Assembly: GCF_001949145.1 (NCBI RefSeq)
Contig: NW_019091450.1
Location: 1,525,717-1,589,716 of the forward strand
Length of the DNA stretch: 64,000 nucleotides
Reading direction: 5' to 3'
Origin: Acanthaster planci
Taxonomy: Eukaryota; Echinodermata; Asteroidea; Valvatida; Acanthasteridae
Shown: positions 49,332-62,300 of the stretch, in pieces
Layout of the letters: each line of letters opens with the position of its first letter
How positions within the stretch are numbered: position 1 is the stretch's first letter
The notes under the pieces: generated by a model
The model's database searches: none
What the model was told of the DNA's origin: nothing
What the model saw: only the letters and a program-made list of their open reading frames with translations
Made by a program: the position numbers and the translations under genes

Positions 49332-49890
49332 TGTTTACAGTGAGCAAATTTTGCGAACGTAAGTTAAGCTTGGAAACTTGAACATTTCTGTCTGAACCTT
49401 TTTGTTGACGCCACTTTGAATGTTGTTTTGATTTATGTTTCTTGTATAAAAATGTTTTTAAAAAGTGTTAATTTTTGATTGGCTGCATATTTATCGAATT
49501 AAAATAGCTAATGTCATACTTGAGTGATTAAAAATTATTCAACTTCCGGTGACGCGCGTCATGAACTGGAGTCGTCATCTAAGTTGCCGAATCTTGTGAA
49601 GAACCTGTGGCCTAATCAGCCTGACGAGTCAATGTGGATGATATGGATGGTTGAAATGGAGTATTTGAGAAGGTTCTGCACAATCAAGGCAACGAGAACA
49701 TCAGCTGTAATGATCGACATTGGCGAACCAACATGAATCGGAACAAGCAGACTTTATTCTAAATGAAATAATGTTAACTATTGTGACATTTGATTTATTA
49801 TATTAAACTATATTTTTGTAAGTCAGTTGTCAGGAGTCTCAAACGACTGAGATACTCGTGAGTATTTTTCCTGATTTTTGGAAGTTCAGG
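49332..49890 (+). repeat. Possible 3' LTR of the gypsy remnant
   Basis: About 85 bases after the chromodomain stop, a purine-rich AAGATGGGG precedes TGTTTACAG, the usual polypurine-tract/TG arrangement at an LTR start. The segment is non-coding and includes a TATTAAACTATA stretch. Neither the right end nor a matching 5' LTR could be identified, so limits are tentative. Confidence 0.3.
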
Positions 49891-50331
49891 TATTTATCAC
49901 TGTTGGCTATGGCAGTTTCGTTACTGACCAGCAACCTGCAATGACCCACAAAATTGTCACAGCGCCCTCTTTGTTAAAATCATTTTGGGGTACCGGATAC
50001 CAATCAAACAGTCGGATACTCGCCATGGATGCCCGCTGTATCCGCCTAGAATTTACTTGTTGTAGGCAGGCATGTGGGTCTGGCACTTAGACATATTGAT
50101 AACAAGCTGGTACCCTTGAAGGGCACTACATGCAGAAACAGGCCTGGTTTACTCAATGCGTGACTCTCATGTTCATGTGTACACGTACACGTACACGAAC
50201 ATTGTAGGCCCAGTATATGTTCGAGTACCGTTCTGACTTGTGCCAGTAATAATTATCTGCTGTGTTCGAGGAGACACGCAAGGGACTGGTGTATTTTTGT
50301 AAATATTCGGAAGGACAAAGTCTAAGAAATA

Positions 50332-53300
50332 ATGTCGGAGAAGTCGGAGACAAAAGTGTATACCTTAGAAGAAGTTAACAAGAACAAAACCAGCCAGTCA
50401 ATATGGGTGGTGATTCATAACAAAGTCTATGATGTCACGAAGTTCTTGGACGACGTAAGTTCACTCCGAACTGATTTCAAATAGGCCTATGATTTTACAT
50501 CCACACTAGGGGTTAGGGTTAATTCCAGAAATTAGGGATCCAAAGTGTGACATTTTTGTGTTCCTGTTACGCCTGACCTTTGTTATTTTACTTNNNNNNN
50601 NNNNNNNNNNNNNNNNNNNNNNNNNNNNNNNNNNNNNNNNNNNNNNNNNNNNNNNNNNNNNNNNNNNNNNNNNNNNNNNNNNNNNNNNNNNNNNNNNNNN
50701 NNNNNNNNNNNNNNNNNNNNNNNNNNNNNNNNNNNNNNNNNNNNNNNNNNNNNNNNNNNNNNNNNNNNNNNNNNNNNNNNNNNNNNNNNNNNNNNNNNNN
50801 NNNNNNNNNNNNNNNNNNNNNNNNNNNNNNNNNNNNNNNNNNNNNNNNNNNNNNNNNNNNNNNNNNNNNNNNNNNNNNNNNNNNNNNNNNNNNNNNNNNN
50901 NNNNNNNNNNNNNNNNNNNNNNNNNNNNNNNNNNNNNNNNNNNNNNNNNNNNNNNNNNNNNNNNNNNNNNNNNNNNNNNNNNNNNNNNNNNNNNNNNNNN
51001 NNNNNNNNNNNNNNNNNNNNNNNNNNNNNNNNNNNNNNNNNNNNNNNNNNNNNNNNNNNNNNNNNNNNNNNNNNNNNNNNNNNNNNNNNNNNNNNNNNNN
51101 NNNNNNNNNNNNNNNNNNNNNNNNNNNNNNNNNNNNNNNNNNNNNNNNNNNNNNNNNNNNNNNNNNNNNNNNNNNNNNNNNNNNNNNNNNNNNNNNNNNN
51201 NNNNNNNTTCCTGGAATTACCCTTATACATGTACCTTTTTACTTTCATGCATGCCATGATTTTCATCAAGAGTTTGCTAATTTTTTGAGAAGGCCTAGAT
51301 GGAGTTTATCATTTTGTTTTAGGCCTATCATTTAACTTTGATTTTTACCAACTTGGCCTAGTTTTTGGGACATGTTATCACTTTCTGATGGCTGTTATAA
51401 TTAGCATGACTAGTCATGCTACTGTTGTCCATGCATGGAACTCTTCCTAGTGACCCATTTCATCCATGGTGTATTTTGTCATGCTTTGACATTAACCCTA
51501 ACAGCCAAGGGTGCATGTAAAATCGTATTGAAATTTGGGACTGTTAGGGTTAAACTTGTTAAAGTCTCACCTGTCTGAACACACAATTTTATGAAAAGAG
51601 TTCCATAGAGAGTCCGAATAAACCAGGACTCAGTGAATTGCCTCTTATAACATTTGGACATTGTCAGCAAAAGTCAGGATCAAGAGTCCCACAACCTTCT
51701 GTAGCCTAGGCCTTGTCATGCTTTTGCCCCGAAAAAATAGTCTTTAAATTGTCAAATGTGCCCATTGTAAGGTTCAGTACGAATCAAAGATTACAGTGAT
51801 GGTTTTAAGGTTCACTTACATGTACATTTGGGTCATACTATAATTCTGGGGTCTGATTTTTTACTTTCTTTGTTACATTAGTTGAGTGACTTTTTAATGT
51901 TTTGAGTTCATTCTTTAATTTCCAAAATTGAATAAGTCCTGCAAATTACCTGTCAAATAGAAATAATTTGAAATCAATTTCATTTATAAATCCTGTGTCA
52001 AAGTATACATGTCAGGTGTAAGAATGACAGAAAAATGTTACACGTGGGACCCAAATTTAAAGAATGACCGATTTAGGAAGAAAAGAGAAATTTCACGTCA
52101 GCCAGAAATGTGCACTTTTCTACTGCCTTGCTCAATGCACATGGCCCAGCATGCGTGTGGCCTTCAACTTCAAACGACCATAACAAAAACAGCAAAAATG
52201 TATATCAGGTTGAGTTGAAAATCCACAGTTGTACTGATCAGGAATGTTTTACATGCATGCCAAGTTCATTAAAACAGGGCATGATGGGACGGCCAAGTTC
52301 TTCAGGAGGGGGCAGGAAGGAGAGATGTGGGGATACGAGACAGTCTAAAATAACCCACTCTTATTGAGTTTTATTACAATTGCCTTTCTTACCTTTTTTT
52401 TGTTGACAGCATCCTGGAGGTGAAGAGGTCCTTCTTGAACAGGGAGGTAAGTTAATTCTCGACTGGAGACCTAACGTTATGTACTTATGTCCAGGATAGA
52501 CAACACCTTGGCTGCATGGTGTGGATGTTTCCAGGAAGGAGACTTATCAGATCTGTTTGGCAAGGGGGGGGTGGCATTATTTCAAGAGTGGCAGACTGAC
52601 AATTGGTGAACGGTGGAGGAGAGTAGAGCAGAGGCATTTTCATGGAAACTTCCCTTGTCTTTTTCTTTTCTTTCCCAATTTTGTTGGCCTTTTTTCTTTT
52701 TTATTGTTGCTTTATAAAGTGCCTATTTTGCCCTTTTTAATGCTGTTGGAAAGTAAGTTAGAGTTTATAAACAGTTCATTCATTTGTTTCTCAAAAGAAG
52801 AAATTAACATTTGAAAAAAAAAGTCTTTTCAGTTTTTGATTTGAAAAAAAAGGATAAAATTAGAAAACAAGTAATTGTCTTTTGCAGTTTAAAAATGAAA
52901 AGCAATGAAATCTATTTAGTACACTTTTCAAGGAATGAAGTTTGTGTTTGTTGATGAAGAAAGTAACCATGGCTGCAATGGAGGATTTTGAGGAATTATT
53001 TGCCAATCTACCACCAAGGTAAAAGAAGGAGCAACTTGTGCAACTGTACCCGCTGAACAAGCCCTATTTCACACTAACCCAAGTGATGTATGTCTTGATT
53101 CTACGTAACCATACATGTTGTACTAGTATACATGTATGTTGCTGCACCAGGAGAATGCAGTGCAATGTTAAGGGGCTGTTAAATGCTACATGGATGTTTT
53201 CTTTTTTACCTTAGACCTCACGTCGAGCTAGAAAATAGTACTTATTGTAAGTTTGTTGTATGCTGTGCTCTCGTCAACTGGTGTACAGTTTATGATAGTA

Positions 53301-56300
53301 TGGTGCTTCAGCCCACGTAATGCATGGTTGGTAGTACTGGTACATGTGAGAGTACCGAAGTGTGATGTCATGTCACTGTCAACCTGAAAGTGCAGTGCAA
53401 ACGAATGGATTACGTGTGCGTTTTGGTTTACGCACTGGTTCTCGCCCTACAGCCTTTTATAGGCATACATACATGTACATATTAATTTCAGTAGTCTATG
53501 GTTCTTCCATCCAAATCAAACTCCAGGTGGTTGGGGTTAATACAGCCTATGAAAATGCACTGTTGTTTTTATAAACATAGTTTATTTTATTTATTTATTT
53601 ATTTATTATTATTAATTATTTTTGCTATTCTAAAGTGTATTTTGGTGCATGTTTGTTTTTTGCGCAAAGGAGTTACGAGTATTTGTATATTCACAGAGGA
53701 AACTGTGATGTCATCCTAGGAAGGAAGTCTCAATGTAACATTGTTTGGTGCACATGTACATGTAGTGCTACACAAAAAAATGCTGAAAGTTGGAACATTT
53801 GGCTGGCCTAAGTACTTTTGCTATAGTGATTTATTGTTTCAACGGTGCTGCACCATTAAACATTCAATCTTGTACAATATCTCCTACTTTCTTATTCTGA
53901 AACAATCAGCGGCAATTGTCAATCAGAAAGAAATTGCCAACAAGTCATGCTGTAAGAGAAGACTGACCTTTTGAGCAAAGATCCAGCGATTGTGCAGATT
54001 AACACAGTGACTGCACCTGGCAACAGATGAATGGCATGTGAGAGGCCATGTACGAAAACTTTGTGGCTTGAACCCTTTAATTCTTGTGAGTTGTTACAAC
54101 AAGATTTGAGTGTTACATGTTCGTGTACTGGTACATGTGCTCCTACACACCTCGCTGTGCAAATCAAAGGTTGGTTCTCTGTCTGCTTGTGGGTTTTCAC
54201 AGAGCGAACTTCGGGATCTTTTTTGTCTGAGGCCAAGACTTATTATAGTCATGAAAGAGTTCTGAGTCTGGCATCTCAGAGAAAGTGTTTGATATCAGAG
54301 GGTATATATGTACAATATAGCATTTTGCATATTAAATAAGATTTCTTCATGGACATGGAATGTATTGTACCGGTAGTTCTGTTATTGTCTGTGAGTGAGC
54401 TAGTATTGTTTAAATATGGGAAGGATGATAGTGTACGAAGCTGGATTGGAAGGCCTTTCTTTTTCGTAGTGGTTCCACAAAACATTTCAAGGAAGACAGT
54501 GCTCTGCACATCTGCATGTACAAATGTGCATGTATGGAAGCACACAGCTGCATGTAAGCTGAGATGTTAATTCAGTTCAGAGAGCAAGTCATTCAAATAA
54601 AGATGTTCAGTTGCTGGTGGGCATTGCCATTTCCTGCCTGAGCTGTGTGCTGGCAAATCATGCAGGTACCTGTGTATTTTCAGAGATACTTGTACGTGTA
54701 CAGTGTACATATACGACGACTCACACATCGCATTTTGAGGCCTTGAGAGTTTCATGAGGTTGTCCAACAATTTTGTATAAGTGAGAAAACCTTTTCTGGA
54801 GTTGCTTGAAAGACTGAATAGGTTAAGAACGCCTTCCTGGCAGAGGTTAACATAACATTCAGTCATGGTTGTTGGATATCTCAGCGATTTGTCCGTTGGC
54901 ACAACGTTGTAATAACAGGTGTGTAACATAGCCTGAGGGTGGATAGTCGAGGGGACCAAATATTAGTTATCTGCCCAAAATATACTGGTACCATGACATG
55001 TTTGTTTCATCACACCGCCAAAAAAATTGAGGACAGAAATCATTGAGTACAGGAAAATGCTAATCAGCATACACGTACATGTACATGTATGTACCATACA
55101 TGCCTCTGTCTTTCTACGGTAGCTATGATGATATTTATGCGTGATTGCTTTATGATACATTGTACACGTAGGTATGCAAATCTAGACTGCCAGCGGGATT
55201 ACATGTAACTGGGCAGCAATATTTGGCCTGTGCAAAACATGGAACGAATGCAATTGCCAACCTATTATCAAGCCATTCAAAAACAAGGATTTAAAAAAAA
55301 AAATGTTTAAACGTCTTTTTCTTGGGGAATTACATGTACCAGTACATGTAGGTTGGTAACTGTGACCAATATCTATTTTTGCATAGAATTTCTCTGGAGG
55401 CTAACTCAACTTGGCCCAAATCCTGCCACCATATTCCAACCTGGAAACACAAAGCAATTGCCATGCAAAGATAACGCAGCTGAGCATTGCCCTGTAGGCT
55501 GCACTGTCACCCTTGGCCATCCCAAATCCTTCAGAATCCCATCGTGAGGTCTTTTGTGGGATATTGTGAGACTGAACAAGATAGAGCCCTTTTCCATTTC
55601 CACATTGTACATTGGACACTAGAGTGCCCCCTTGAAAGTTCAAATGCACAAAATAGATGTTTCTTGGTTGTTGCTCTATATTGGATAATTGAGGTCAGTC
55701 TGTTTGTGAATTAATGGTACATGTACCTGTAGTTAGGGTGAAAACCCTACCAATCTTCAGTCCACTCATTTCTGGATCAGTTTTCACACAGGGTGTGTGA
55801 CAAATGTGCTTGGTAGAATCTTCACCAAGTTGTGTTTGCCTGCCGCAAAATTGACTGGTCTTCACTTTACATGTACATGTACATGCTTGAGAACACACTA
55901 GACATACGCTTGTTCCTTCTTTTCTTGGATTGGAAAGTGGAGTAGCTGATCTGCTGAAATCTGAACAGAAATTGTTTTCTTCTTGCTTAAATCCGTAACA
56001 GCCCTCAATACTACAAAGCACTGGATATTACATGTACATGTAGTAGTAGAATGCACATGTAGTATTCAGTGCTGTCGTTTGTAAGAGGACATGACTTTAT
56101 TGTTCTCTGAAGCTATAAAATACAATAGATACATAAGACAATGTACCATACAGTGCTGTGGCACTATGAATGGACGACTTTATTGTTCTCTGTATGAGTA
56201 ACAATGGAGGGCGCCCTAGCCAGAAATAGTAATTTGTAGCGTTAGGCCCTTCAGGCACAGACTATTGCTTAGTATTTTGTAGTACTGAGTTCTGCAAGCC

Positions 56301-59300
56301 AACTTTTATGCAGAACTGTTAATAGTGTGAGTGTTATCCTGCGTTCAGTAATAGAGTACCAAAGTGAATACATCATGTGCACAATTAATGTGTAAAAGGC
56401 ATTAGTGCGAAAACCAGCGCGAGAACCAACACGTGCGCGTACTCCATTCGTTTGCACTGCACTTTCCAGTTCACAGTAACGTCACACTTCAGTACTCTAT
56501 TACGGTACATGTACACGTAAAAACACTGGGCAGTGAAATACTGATCATACTGTCATGTCTGTGAGCCTCTATGCTGAACAGCAGTAATTATGTGTTTGAG
56601 GGCTCAAAAATTGCCAATAATATCAGAGACGATCCCTGGAGCAGCATAGCCACATTTTGGCTCCACATTTCTCATCAGGGCCTTGGGATTTGGGGATGCT
56701 AAGGTTGAATTTGCAATCAGACAATCTGACGTTTTCCCAAAAGATTGCCTTCTTTGTACTTGTACAAGCTCGGAAAACAGCCTGTAAATGTCGATACATG
56801 TAGCTGTCCAAGCACTTTAGTTTGTTTTTTCTGTGTTTAAATTCAACCTCTTTTGATAAACACGTTTATAATGGACAGAGCTGAAATGTTATTTCCCTCG
56901 TTTTGTTTTTTTGGGGGGGTCCTTTTTTTTTTACTTGTGGGGTCCCTGGTTTCCTTATGTACATGTATAGATAATGCATCTTTTTTAAGTGTTAATTGTT
57001 TAAAATGGCCTTTGTGCTCTCTACAGTGAAATACTCACATGTAGGCTACATCCATGTATGGAAAGCCTACGAAACAATGTTCAAGTGCTACGTTTGTGAC
57101 AGCTTTGAAGTTATAGCATCTTCTGTGCACCGGGACACATATGGTGAACATATATGTACATGTACATCTACCCCCTCTCTAATAATGCCATCATTGCTCT
57201 CTTTTTCTTGATTGCTCTTGCAGGAGCGAACGCCACAGAATCATTTGAAGATGTAGGCCACTCATCAGATGCCAGAGAACTCATGAAAGACTATCTGATT
57301 GGTGATCTGGCCGAGGTAAACAACCTGCGCATTTTCACTTACAATGTATACATTTCTTTCCCCCATTTGGTTACTATACGGGGAGTTCAGTCAGGGGTGG
57401 ACGTAATAGAAAGTGCAGTCAAGAGTAGAAATGGAAGCAGTTAAACATTCCACTACAGTTTTATTAATACCTGTGTACTCGGATGAGTGGTTCAGTATTT
57501 GTGATTAGACACCACACTCTCATGCTTAAAGCCACATTCACACAAAATGAAAAGGGAGGCTTGTGACACACTTCAATCATAGAATTGTCTGGCACCACAT
57601 TCAACAGCAGGGTTTGATATAAAGTGGCGCCTCAGCACTATTAGCACCTGGGTCCCGATGAAAAGCCTCAGGACTTTGTATGTTGAATATGTTCCTTGTG
57701 CTAAAAGTAACCCTTGGGCCCTCCCCATGTTCACTACATTTGAAGAAACCCTTCGAGATGAGGAAATTGGCGAATGATATGGAGAATTCTCCCACACTAA
57801 AAACTTACATGTAGGCGATCAACATTTCTTCCCCTTTTTTCCCACTCCAAACCGTAACTGTAGTGAGTTATGCAAGGTAGTCTCCCTTCACTGTTGAAAC
57901 TCATGCGGCTTCGGCACAGTATGCTGGTGCTTGCCGCTGAAAATACACTCGTGCGAACAACAATGCAATAAGTGGGAACCAGTCATAGCCAATCACTGCA
58001 TCAACAGTACAGCTGTTGAATGGGTCGTTGTAATATGCGTGTTGCCGGGGCACAAGCATCGTTGGAAACCATCCTAAATATCAAACAGATCACGCTCATC
58101 AAACTCTTGAATGACTTTTCCTGTGAGTTCACGCCCAAAACTTAAATGTGCCCTCTCTCTATGTGCATTTTCTTTTTTCAAGATCAATTTTGAGGTGCCA
58201 TTCTTTTGTATGTAGCCATTCATCGCAACAACATTTACTGTTTTTAGCATGAACAACTCACGCACGTGTTAACTTGCAGGCGTACGGGCAGATCACGCTC
58301 ATGTGCGCTGTTTTCTCTTCACATGTAATGCTCAAGAGAGCATAAATTTCCTTCATTTTCGATAAAAGATTAGGTCAAGAAAAACCAGCTCTTCTTCTGA
58401 TTACTTGCCTCTCCTCAAATTCTTTTTTATGAGCATTCTGTGAATTGACATGCAGAAATCTTCTTGCCAAATCGGTGTTTTCTCCAACGTGCAGCAGTAC
58501 AGCTGCATGTGTATGGTGTGCAGTGCAACGACACTGGTTGCTGCATTTCCATCATGCCTTCTTTGGTAATGCGGTACAGCGGGAACCAGTGTAGCATTGC
58601 CCCAATGCACAGAGCATTGCACATGGGTTTTCACCACCGCGATAGCAAAATGCGACGGGAACTTGTGAAAATAATGGAAGTTTCTTTTCAAAAGTTGCAA
58701 GCATATAAATACAAGTGTGAAAAAGTTATTGAGAGGTGTTTGGTGTAGACAGAAAAGACAACAGTTTTTCTTAATTCTTTTTTTTTTTTTAATGTGTTTT
58801 TCTAACATGCCATTAAACACGTTTGGGTCTCATCAAAATTAGGGCCGGTCAGGAATCCAAAGGTAGAACTATTTTTTGGCCCTATCAACCTTTTATAAGT
58901 TAATTAACTTTTGACTGCAGAACTCATGGAGAAATGTTTTTGTGGCTAAATGCGTACACTCAAGCTCATCAGAATAGAATAAAGGCCCTTGTCTACATGT
59001 TGATTTCAGTATATTCATGTAATATAGGGGGGAAAATGGGTTAGGTCACTTGCCTTATAAAAGTCCTATGATCTTTCCCCAAATTTAATAGCCCTGGCCA
59101 ATGGGCTGTGGCCCCTGGTCCCTGAAATCTAACATGTACCCAGGGGCTAAAATTAGCCCTGGGAGCCAACCATCTATTTCTATCCCTGCAACAACACGCA
59201 GTTCCTAGAATAGATTCAGGGATTGTGACCGGAAATGACTTCCTTTAGAGTAAGGCTCTTTGCTTGCTGTTAGCTGAAGTCAGTCATGTCATATTCCATT

Positions 59301-62300
59301 TATGTTTAAAGACAGTACACTAGGACTTGCTTGAAGTATGAAAACTAATAGAGTATGCTGTCTAGACTTAATCATGATACCTTGTGGAAATGTTTCATCT
59401 TCCCAAAAGTGCCAATCAAAAAGCATTTGAAGCAAATATTTTGAATTTTAACACAAGGTAATTAATTGAATGAATAGCATTTTCAAATTAAAAAATTGCA
59501 GCATGATATATTTAGTTATATGTGACCCACTCTGTGAAAATGAGTCATTAGTTGCCAGAGACACTTTTTGAGTTTTCATTTGTATTGGAAAGAGCGAATT
59601 GAGATTTTGTTTTGATGTATCACTCACTTTGGCATCGTGATGAAAGTGGATACTCCATGTTGAAAAAAGCTGTGGATTTCCTATGATTTTACACTACAGT
59701 GCACAATTACTCTAAAGGACTTTTTACTCCCAAGTGGCTCTGGCGACCTTAAGATTCATTTTCACAGAGTGGGTCACATATGTTGGGTGATGAACCTTTT
59801 TAGTTTCATTCTCCCATGTCACTGTTGAGCTCAAAATAACCACATTCTTCTCTGTTTGTTTTTTTGCTGGTGACAGGCGGACTGGGAAACTTCAATAAAG
59901 GTGAGGATCAGATGCTGATTGGTTCAAACTATATCTGAGATCAGTTTGCCCTGAAAAGGATCCAAGTAATTCTTGAGTCCTAGCGAAATTCAAACTTAGA
60001 CCTGGTAGTCATCTCAAAGCTATGTGTACATTGCACAGTGACATGCAAGTTACAGCAGTTCAATAGCGTGATGTGTTCAGGCAGACACCACTTGGCAACA
60101 TGACAGTGCAAATACTGGACAAAAGCTGCGCCCTTTCCAGTCCACTTGTTACATGTACACTGTATGTGCGTGGATAGCTAGTCATTATACATGTACTTGA
60201 GGTCCAGAGTCCGCATACTCTCTGTTCAAGGGCCACCAGAAGAATGATAGCGGCCTGACTGCGAAACGTTTGGGTGGCAGGGTGACCTTTTACAGAGAAC
60301 TGTGTGGTTGAATCAACTTAGTTTTACTCTCCCTTGACAAAAACGTTGTACGGACAGTGATTGCATGCTGCATTTACATGTACGCGCATTTGTGCATTGT
60401 ACATGTGCTGTCCCCTTATTGTCATGGTGTTGAGTTGCACGGTTATAGTTTAATGCCACTGAAAAAATGCCATCAATAGTTACAAAGTTTTTTTAGGGGG
60501 GAAAGGCTTTTAAGGCCCATCATTAAAACTTCTGATGTGGTTTGTTAAAATCGGGCACAATAAGGCAAGATGTCAGATTTTGATTTGCTGCAGTATGAGT
60601 AGAATGTAAACCTTATGATTTTAACAGCCTCTTTAGTTTTTGAAAGAAAATATTGCTTGACTGAAGGAATTAGATTATGAAGTTGGACCCTGTGGATTGT
60701 CAGAAGACAAGAAAGTATCCTATGAAAATCAGAGTTTAGTTTAAAAAAATAATGAAATTTCACATAATGTTTTAAGCATAGCAGTATCACAAAATTCCAA
60801 AATGCTTAAAATCATTGAAACTTGCCTGTTGTCATTTTTAGCGGTTTCCTTCTTCGTAATTTTGCCCCTTGCCGCTCGCTCTTACCTCATCACATTTATG
60901 TCACCACTAAAGTAGAAATCTCCACGGCATTTTTTTTTTCTGTTTGTAAGTTTCGTTTTGACAATTAAAAAAAAGAACAGAAAAAAATTTGCAGAGTACT
61001 TTTGATTGAACTGCAAAGACCTTTTGACTTGAGAGGCACCATAACTGATGGCCTTATCAAGTTTAGAATACTGCAAGCACTATTTTGGTGCTGGGTTTGG
61101 GAATGCTTGCAGTAAGCTGACTGTACTTACAAGTTACAGTGGCCCCAAAATATCTGCAGATTAAAGTTCAGTTTAAACAGCTTGGCATGTCAGTGTTTGA
61201 TTTGTCACGTTTACCTCGACACACGCGACCTTGAAATACATGTGAACAAAAGTTACCCCTGGTGTTCGCCTGTTATGTAAGAAATGATTCTGAGATGAAG
61301 TTGTCTCTTGGCTGCTATACTTTGTGGAGGATTAGACTTTTCCAGTAATGTTAAAATCTTAGGGCGAAGTGTTGCTTGTGTTCATGCTGTGATATACATG
61401 TACACTAAATTAATGCCATGGATTGCATGGATTTTAGGAGATGAACAATAACTCTTGTAATGGTTACTGTTGTTGAAGGTGAAGGAGTTTGATAGGGAAT
61501 CGGCTCTTTGCAAAGCGATGTGTGTCTTGCACAAGGGGATGTTTATCAGAGCTTTAGTTCAGGCCATCACAAGTCTTTCGCAAGTCATTCAGTCTTTGGT
61601 GAAGTCACAACGTATTCAAATGAACTGGTAGCAAATGCATTCCTTTGTCACTATTCACTCTGTAACTTATGACTGGTCACGTGAAAGGCCTTGTGACCGG
61701 ACTTGTGACAGGATCCATGAGAGGACTTGTGATGGACTCAGCTACACTACAGCACTGATATTTACAAAGTTTGAATTTTTTCTCTGATGCGATAAGTTCG
61801 CAGAGAACTTTTGCAGTTAAATTGTTTTTGACGGTAAATTTATGTCGTGTGGGTACAGTGTACATATAGTTTTTTGAGACGACAGATCACACTTTGTGCT
61901 AACTCTGTCCTTTGGCAATGGTTGAATGTTTTAGACCAGCCAACACATGAGGAGAAATCAACCCTCCCAAAGATTCACATGAGTTTGGAACACGTTATTT
62001 TTGAAGTCCTCAATAAAATGCCCTCTGTTGAAAAGTTCTGCACTCGCTTTGTGTTAATGATTTATAGCATGGACACTTTTCTTATTTTCTAATAGACAAA
62101 CACAGGACCTAATGCGCCCGAAGCACCATCAGGAAGGTTGGTCAAGAATTTCATGTTTCTTATTTGCAATCAAATATATCTGTGTTTTGCTTTGTTGATT
62201 TTGTGTGGAGTGAGATAATGGCAAATTAGAAACAGTTACTTGCAAATCTTTGCCTGCTGGAAGTGAAATTCCTTGGTGTAATTCCTTGACACATGCAGAC

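Noticed and set aside
51492-51553. Interstitial telomere repeat (TTAGGG)
   Set aside because: Only one TTAGGG unit occurs in each arm. It is an inverted repeat, not a telomeric array.
57316-57444. Read-through of CYB5 exon 3 as a longer terminal exon
   Set aside because: A canonical GTAAAC donor follows GCCGAG and exon 4 continues in phase with a family-like segment. The read-through peptide has no cytochrome b5 similarity.
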